A stretch of DNA of 64,000 bases from Gluconobacter cerevisiae. Its GTDB lineage: Bacteria; Pseudomonadota; Alphaproteobacteria; Acetobacterales; Acetobacteraceae. Of this stretch, positions 59,783 through 64,000 are shown one piece after another (positions within the stretch are counted from its first letter, which is position 1; each line of letters starts with the position of its first letter). The DNA is taken from assembly GCF_015244675.1 (NCBI RefSeq), contig NZ_JABCQO010000005.1, positions 124,001 through 188,000 on the forward strand, given 5' to 3'. Below the pieces are notes generated by a model. The model was not told where the DNA came from. It saw nothing but the letters and a program-made list of their open reading frames with translations, and searched no databases. The translations under genes and the position numbers were made by a program.

Positions 59783-61138
59783 ATGAGTGCACCACTTCCT
59801 TCCGATCCCGCCACCGACCCGTCCTTCCACGACATGCTGGCCACCCGCCCTTCCCTGACGATGGACGCAAGGGACGGCCTCCTGTTCGAAGGCGTGCCCC
59901 TGCACGTCATCGCGGCGGCCGTCGGCACGCCTTGTTGGATTACGGGAGCAGAAACGCTGCGACAGCGGGCAAAAGCCTTGCGCGCCGCGTTCGAGGCGCG
60001 AAACCTGTCGGTCGGCATGCATTTCGCCATGAAATCGCACGACCATCAGGCGACTCTGACCATCCTGCGACAGTGCGGTTACGGCGTGGATATCGTCAGC
60101 GGTGGCGAAATGCAGCGGGCACTTCATGCGGGAATCCAGCCTTCGAGGATCGTTTTCTCTGGCGTTGGAAAATCCGATGCGGAACTGCGGGCCGCAGTTG
60201 AACACGACATCGCACAGGTCAATGTCGAGAGCGTCGAGGAACTGTATCGCCTCGACGACATCGCTCGCGCCTGTGGCCGCGTCGCGCGTGCAGCTCTGCG
60301 CGTCAATCCGGACGTGGATGCCGACACCCATGACAAGATTTCCACGGGTCGCGCCGGAGACAAGTTCGGCATCGAACACCGCCGTGCCGTGACTCTGTAT
60401 GGTGAAGCCGCCAGCCTGAAGAACGTCCGCCTTGTCGGCCTTGCGGTCCATCTTGGCAGCCAGATGCTGACCGCTGGCCCTTTCCGCGAAGGCTATACCC
60501 GACTGGCCGACATGATCCGCGAAATCCGCGCCGCCGGTCACACCGTTGAAGCTGTAGACTGCGGCGGGGGCCTCGGCATCCGCTATCGCGACGAAATCGC
60601 TCCTTCGTCTGACATGCTCGCAGGCGTTATTGCCGAGACGCTGGGGAATCTTGGCGTCCGCCTCAGCATCGAACCCGGCCGCTGGCTTTCCGCACCAACC
60701 GGCATCCTTCTGACCCGCGTGATCGAAACGAAAGCTGGCAATCCAGATTTCGTCGTGCTCAACGCCGCCATGAACGATCTCGCCCGTCCTTCCCTGTACG
60801 AATCCTGGCACGGTATCATGCCGGTCGCACCCGCAAGCCTGAACAGCCCAACGAAACTCTGGGATATCGTCGGTCCGGTCTGTGAAAGCAGCGACATCTT
60901 CGCCCGCGACCGTGCCCTTCCTGCGGACACGAAACGCGGAGACCTGATCGCTCTGCTCGACACCGGCGCTTATGGGGCAGTCATGAGTTCCACCTATAAT
61001 TCCCGCCCATTCGCCGCGCAGGTTCTGATCGACAATGGGAAATGGGACATCATCCGCCAGCGTCAGAGCGTTGCGGAACTGATCGCAGCTGAAACCGTCC
61101 CTGAATGGCTGACAGCAGTCGGGAATGACCATGGCTGA
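59783..61138 (+). CDS. lysA: Diaminopimelate decarboxylase
   Basis: LysA decarboxylates meso-DAP to lysine with PLP. The 451-residue protein has the PLP Lys K84 in HFAMKSHDH, GYGVDIVSGGE, HLGSQ, CGGGLGI for phosphate, EPGRW, the GPVCESSD active-site cysteine and a late AYGAVMSSTYN segment. The lysine motif is FAMKSH where many have FAVKAN. It overlaps the following gene by 8 bp. In other alphaproteobacteria lptM lies between argH and lysA; here they are separated. Confidence 0.95.
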   Translation: MSAPLPSDPATDPSFHDMLATRPSLTMDARDGLLFEGVPLHVIAAAVGTPCWITGAETLRQRAKALRAAFEARNLSVGMHFAMKSHDHQATLTILRQCGYGVDIVSGGEMQRALHAGIQPSRIVFSGVGKSDAELRAAVEHDIAQVNVESVEELYRLDDIARACGRVARAALRVNPDVDADTHDKISTGRAGDKFGIEHRRAVTLYGEAASLKNVRLVGLAVHLGSQMLTAGPFREGYTRLADMIREIRAAGHTVEAVDCGGGLGIRYRDEIAPSSDMLAGVIAETLGNLGVRLSIEPGRWLSAPTGILLTRVIETKAGNPDFVVLNAAMNDLARPSLYESWHGIMPVAPASLNSPTKLWDIVGPVCESSDIFARDRALPADTKRGDLIALLDTGAYGAVMSSTYNSRPFAAQVLIDNGKWDIIRQRQSVAELIAAETVPEWLTAVGNDHG

Positions 61139-63806
61139 GCCAAACCCGGCCCTCCATCTCAAAACCCTGCGCCGCAAGGCCCAGCGCGTCCTGTGGTGGG
61201 AACGGGCCTGGGAGCCCCTGCGCTGGCCGCTCCTTCTGGTGGCATTCTATGGTCTGGCCAGCCTCGCGCGTATCCCGCAGTCTTTGCCCGACTGGTTGCA
61301 CGCGCTGCTCGAAATCGGTGTGCTCGGCGCGGCCCTATGGTTGACCGTCAACGGCGTACGGCGTGTCGCCCCGGTCAGCATCCCGGCAGCAGACCGCAGG
61401 ATCGAGCACGATTCCCGCCTCGCCCGCCAACCGCTCCTCAGCCTGACGGACCGCCCGGCTTTTGCCGGAAACGGCGAACAGTCCGCCATCTGGGCGCGCC
61501 ATGTCGAACGCGTCACCGCCTCGCTCGGAACGCTCCGCGTCGGGCTGCCCCATCCCGAAACCAGCCTGCAGGACCGCATCGGGCTTGTTGCCGTCCCTCT
61601 GGCCCTGATCGGTGCCGCGCTGCTGGCGAGCACACACACACCGTCGCGTCTGTACGCCGGACTGGTCCCCGGCGTGGACGATGACAGCGTTCCGCTTCCG
61701 ACCCTTCAGGCCTGGATCGACCGCCCCTCTTACGCGCCCGGCGCACCCATTTTCCTGTCCTCAACGGGCCGCACCTCGCTTGATGTGCCGCAGGGTTCGA
61801 TCCTGAACGCCACCATCACCGGTGCTCACGGAAAACCCACTTTGTCCGGCATCGCTTCGCCCGAACAGAGCCGTCTGGATGCCGGAAGCTGGAACAGCCA
61901 CGGCACGCTCCAGCAATCCGGAACCATCCGCATCGTCGTTCGTGGCCGCACTCTCGGCGCATGGCATGTGACCGTCGAGCCCGACTTACCCCCGACCGTC
62001 ACATGGGACGGCAAACCCGGTCCGCAGAAAGACGACTGGCGTACGGGCCTGCCCTGGCACATCCATCAAACCTACGGCGTAGAGTCGCTGGAAGCAGAAA
62101 TCCATCTGCCCGGCCTCTCCCGCGGTCGCGTGCTGCGCGTTCCGATTCCTCTCGACGGACATCCGAAAGATGCGAAAGGGGTCGCCACACCCGACCTCTC
62201 CTCCGATCCTTTTGCGGGAATGGATGTCGAAGGCCGCTTGCATGCCAAAAGCGTCTCGGGACACGAAAGCCGCAGCGATCTGGTCAAATTCCAGATCGGC
62301 GCCCGCAAATTCACCGACCCGCTGGCCCGCGCCCTCGTGGCTTTGCGCCGCCGCCTCATGCTTGGACAGGAACGCGCTTCCAAGGCTTCAGACGAACTTG
62401 CGCTCCTGACGCAGACAACTGACGAACGCGCGATCCTTGCCGCGCTGGGTCTGGAAATTGCGTCCCTGCGCAAAGACGCCCCTGCAGGTGCCGCAGATCG
62501 TGTCCCCGGCGACCTCTGGGCGCTCGCACTCTATCTGGACGATCTGCGCCGTGACGGCCCCGAAATCGCCGATGCCGCAGCTGAAGTCCGCTCAGCCCAG
62601 CAGGACGTGCAGCAGCAGCTCGACCATATGCGCGAGCTTGGGGAAAAGGGTCATACCCTCCCTGAGCAGGAAGAACTCCAGCGCCGCACACAGGCTCTCA
62701 AGGATGCCCTGAACCGTCGGATGCAGCTCCTGTTCTCGCGTGCGGCCCAGAGTGGCATCATGATGCCGCAATCCGGCACCAGCTCGGCCGATCCGTTCTC
62801 AGACGAAATGCGCCGCCTCCAGTCCGAGGCCAATCAGGGGCATGGCGACGAAGCCCTGCGGCGTCTCCAGCAGATGGAAGACATGGCCGAGCGCATGCGT
62901 CAGGCGCGCCCCGAGGACCTCAAGGCGCTCGCCGCCCAGATGAAGGCGCAGGCCGAAGCACAGGCGCAGCGCGCGGCCCTGCATGATCTTGTCCACCGCG
63001 AGACCACGCTGCTCGACCATACGCAGTCCCGCCTTTCCGCTGCCCGCAAGGCCGCAGCCCTGCCGGATGACGGCAATCCCCCCGATGTCAGCCAGATGTC
63101 CACGGCGGACCTGCTCCGCCAGCTTGGGATGCAGCCGCCTGCCGGAATGGATCGGCCTGCCGACAAACCGCCTGCCCCGGTCGATCCGGCGACGGTCGCC
63201 GCCCAGTCTGACGGGCGTCGTGCGGATCACGCCCTGCAACGCGCCCTTCAGCGCGTGAACGATATCCTGAGCCATCGCGTCAAGGATCTGACCGGCAAGC
63301 CCGCCACAGCCTTTGACAAGGCAAAAACGGACATGCAGAGCGCCCGCGAAGCCCTTGCAGACCGTAAAGACGCGGACGCCCAGACAGCCGAACAGAAAGT
63401 TTTGGCCGACCTGTCCGAAGCCGGAAAGCAGATGCGCCAGAACCAGAAATCCGGCGGTTCCGGCAAAGGTGGACAGGGTGGAGGCAGCCTGAGCTTTATT
63501 CCCTCTGGTGGTGCAGGCGGTTCCGGCAACCCCCAGCATGGCGCAAAGGGCCAGCAGGGCGATGACGGTGACCAGCCGCAGGCTGGCGACGAAGATGGCG
63601 ACGATGAGGACCAGAAGGATCAGGATCCGCTGGGTCGCAAACTCGGCGAAGGCGACAAAGGCAAGGATTCGGACGCCCACATCCCCGACAAAAGCGCCCG
63701 GGACCGCGCCCGCGACATCGAACGCGAACTCCGCCGCCGCGCGTCGGACCGTACGCGCCCGCAAAGCGAACTGGACTATCTGGAACGGCTTCTCAAATCG
63801 TTCTGA
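61131..63806 (+). CDS. TIGR02302/DUF4175-family membrane protein
   Basis: The large protein (about 891 residues) has two N-terminal membrane helices (WPLLLVAFYGLASLARI, LEIGVLGAALWL), a third near 145-165 (IGLVAVPLALIGAALLAS), a long beta-rich domain and then coiled-coil from about 430 to 680 (QQDVQQQLDHMRELGEKG). The C terminus is Gly/Asp/Lys-rich and ends in a basic DRARDIERELRRRASDRTR segment. This is the TIGR02302 pattern, restricted to alphaproteobacteria and found next to lysA. Function is unknown. ATG 61131 has GGGA upstream; ATG 61125 is possible. A strong terminator follows. Confidence 0.87.
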   Translation: MAEPNPALHLKTLRRKAQRVLWWERAWEPLRWPLLLVAFYGLASLARIPQSLPDWLHALLEIGVLGAALWLTVNGVRRVAPVSIPAADRRIEHDSRLARQPLLSLTDRPAFAGNGEQSAIWARHVERVTASLGTLRVGLPHPETSLQDRIGLVAVPLALIGAALLASTHTPSRLYAGLVPGVDDDSVPLPTLQAWIDRPSYAPGAPIFLSSTGRTSLDVPQGSILNATITGAHGKPTLSGIASPEQSRLDAGSWNSHGTLQQSGTIRIVVRGRTLGAWHVTVEPDLPPTVTWDGKPGPQKDDWRTGLPWHIHQTYGVESLEAEIHLPGLSRGRVLRVPIPLDGHPKDAKGVATPDLSSDPFAGMDVEGRLHAKSVSGHESRSDLVKFQIGARKFTDPLARALVALRRRLMLGQERASKASDELALLTQTTDERAILAALGLEIASLRKDAPAGAADRVPGDLWALALYLDDLRRDGPEIADAAAEVRSAQQDVQQQLDHMRELGEKGHTLPEQEELQRRTQALKDALNRRMQLLFSRAAQSGIMMPQSGTSSADPFSDEMRRLQSEANQGHGDEALRRLQQMEDMAERMRQARPEDLKALAAQMKAQAEAQAQRAALHDLVHRETTLLDHTQSRLSAARKAAALPDDGNPPDVSQMSTADLLRQLGMQPPAGMDRPADKPPAPVDPATVAAQSDGRRADHALQRALQRVNDILSHRVKDLTGKPATAFDKAKTDMQSAREALADRKDADAQTAEQKVLADLSEAGKQMRQNQKSGGSGKGGQGGGSLSFIPSGGAGGSGNPQHGAKGQQGDDGDQPQAGDEDGDDEDQKDQDPLGRKLGEGDKGKDSDAHIPDKSARDRARDIERELRRRASDRTRPQSELDYLERLLKSF

Positions 63807-63810
63807 GACA

Positions 63811-63848
63811 AAAAAAGCCCGGTGCCATTACGGCACCGGGCTTTTTTT
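63811..63848. terminator. Rho-independent terminator after the TIGR02302 gene
   Basis: aaaaaagcccggtgcc (63811-63826) pairs with ggcaccgggctttttt (63832-63847) around loop attac, with T-tracts on both strands. It serves the gene on the left and the convergent acid phosphatase on the right. Confidence 0.95.
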
Positions 63849-63885
63849 GTGACAAACGCGACCTCGTTTCCAAAATTATATAACG

Positions 63886-64000
63886 TTACGGAATGCGATA
63901 GAACGGATTCGGCAGCAGGAAAGTCTTTTTCGCAAAACCTCCACTCAGATCGGACGGCTGATCCCCGAGGCTTGCAATGATCGTATAACCCTTGCGCTCA
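63886..64000 (-). CDS. Acid phosphatase-like HAD protein, C-terminal end (partial)
   Basis: The minus strand encodes 37 residues to a TAA stop: KGYTIIASLGDQPSDLSGG and then FAKKTFLLPNPFYRIP. GDQxSDLxGG followed by LPNPFYxIP is the C-terminal signature of HAD-type (class III/plant-like) acid phosphatases. The catalytic DxD would lie beyond the window, so the identity is from the tail only. It is convergent with the TIGR02302 gene across the terminator. Confidence 0.65.
   Translation of the reverse strand, partial: ERKGYTIIASLGDQPSDLSGGFAKKTFLLPNPFYRIP

Noticed and set aside
59711-61177. 488-codon minus-strand frame opposite lysA
   Set aside because: lysA on the other strand is fully supported by motifs; the antisense frame has none.
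62799-63764. 321-codon minus-strand frame opposite the TIGR02302 gene
   Set aside because: Shadow of the coiled-coil and Gly/Asp-rich coding region; composition mirrors GC bias.
1-64000. CRISPR array
   Set aside because: No series of regularly spaced identical repeats was seen, and no cas genes are present.

Overview
The window looks like the chromosome of an acetic acid bacterium (Acetobacteraceae, Gluconobacter-like). This is an inference from protein style and gene content: a GC-rich core, an alphaproteobacterial glutamate-cysteine ligase, an MbfA-type iron exporter, a TIGR02302/DUF4175 protein beside lysA, and many small lipoproteins. No 16S gene is present to confirm it.

Core part 1 (1-42.5 kb) is dense housekeeping DNA. 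It holds the 3' end of a tRNA methyltransferase-like gene and the nrdAB ribonucleotide reductase operon with a textbook pair of NrdR boxes. Next come OsmC, aroC-fabI, pdxH and a universal stress protein, then a lipid A/Kdo operon (a DUF374-WaaA fusion, lpxK and a late acyltransferase). These are followed by an LppC-like lipoprotein head-to-head with rsmI, LolA-like, mbfA-gshA-rsmE, ubiA with an ETFB lysine methyltransferase-like gene, two MFS transporters and der-bamB-yfgM. The rest is pyrC, an asnB-GT4-GT9-dnaQ-coaE-aroE-amidohydrolase run with overlapping genes, three tandem TlpA-like thioredoxins, argH-lptM, gluQ, an HNH nuclease, and two small exported proteins.

The mobile island (about 42,596-55,707; 13.1 kb) sits in the 3' end of guaA. 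A 16-bp direct repeat containing the last codons of guaA flanks it. Beside guaA lies a P4-type tyrosine integrase. Within the island are a plasmid-type RepA with a candidate iteron origin, an AlpA-like regulator, a traJ/oriT/traK-like relaxosome module lacking a relaxase, a serine resolvase, a type I restriction-modification operon (hsdR-hsdM-hsdS) plus mrr, and an unrecognised gene with paired Cys/His clusters and a C-terminal helix-turn-helix. It reads as an integrative mobilizable element, or an integrated mobilizable plasmid, carrying restriction cargo. The island supplies a new terminator downstream of guaA to replace the one it displaced.

Core part 2 (55.7-64 kb) contains guaA, a small lipoprotein, two identical tRNA-Arg(ACG) genes, a stand-alone receiver protein, a trypsin-like exported protease overlapping cdd, lysA overlapping a large TIGR02302-type membrane protein, and the 3' end of an acid phosphatase-like gene.
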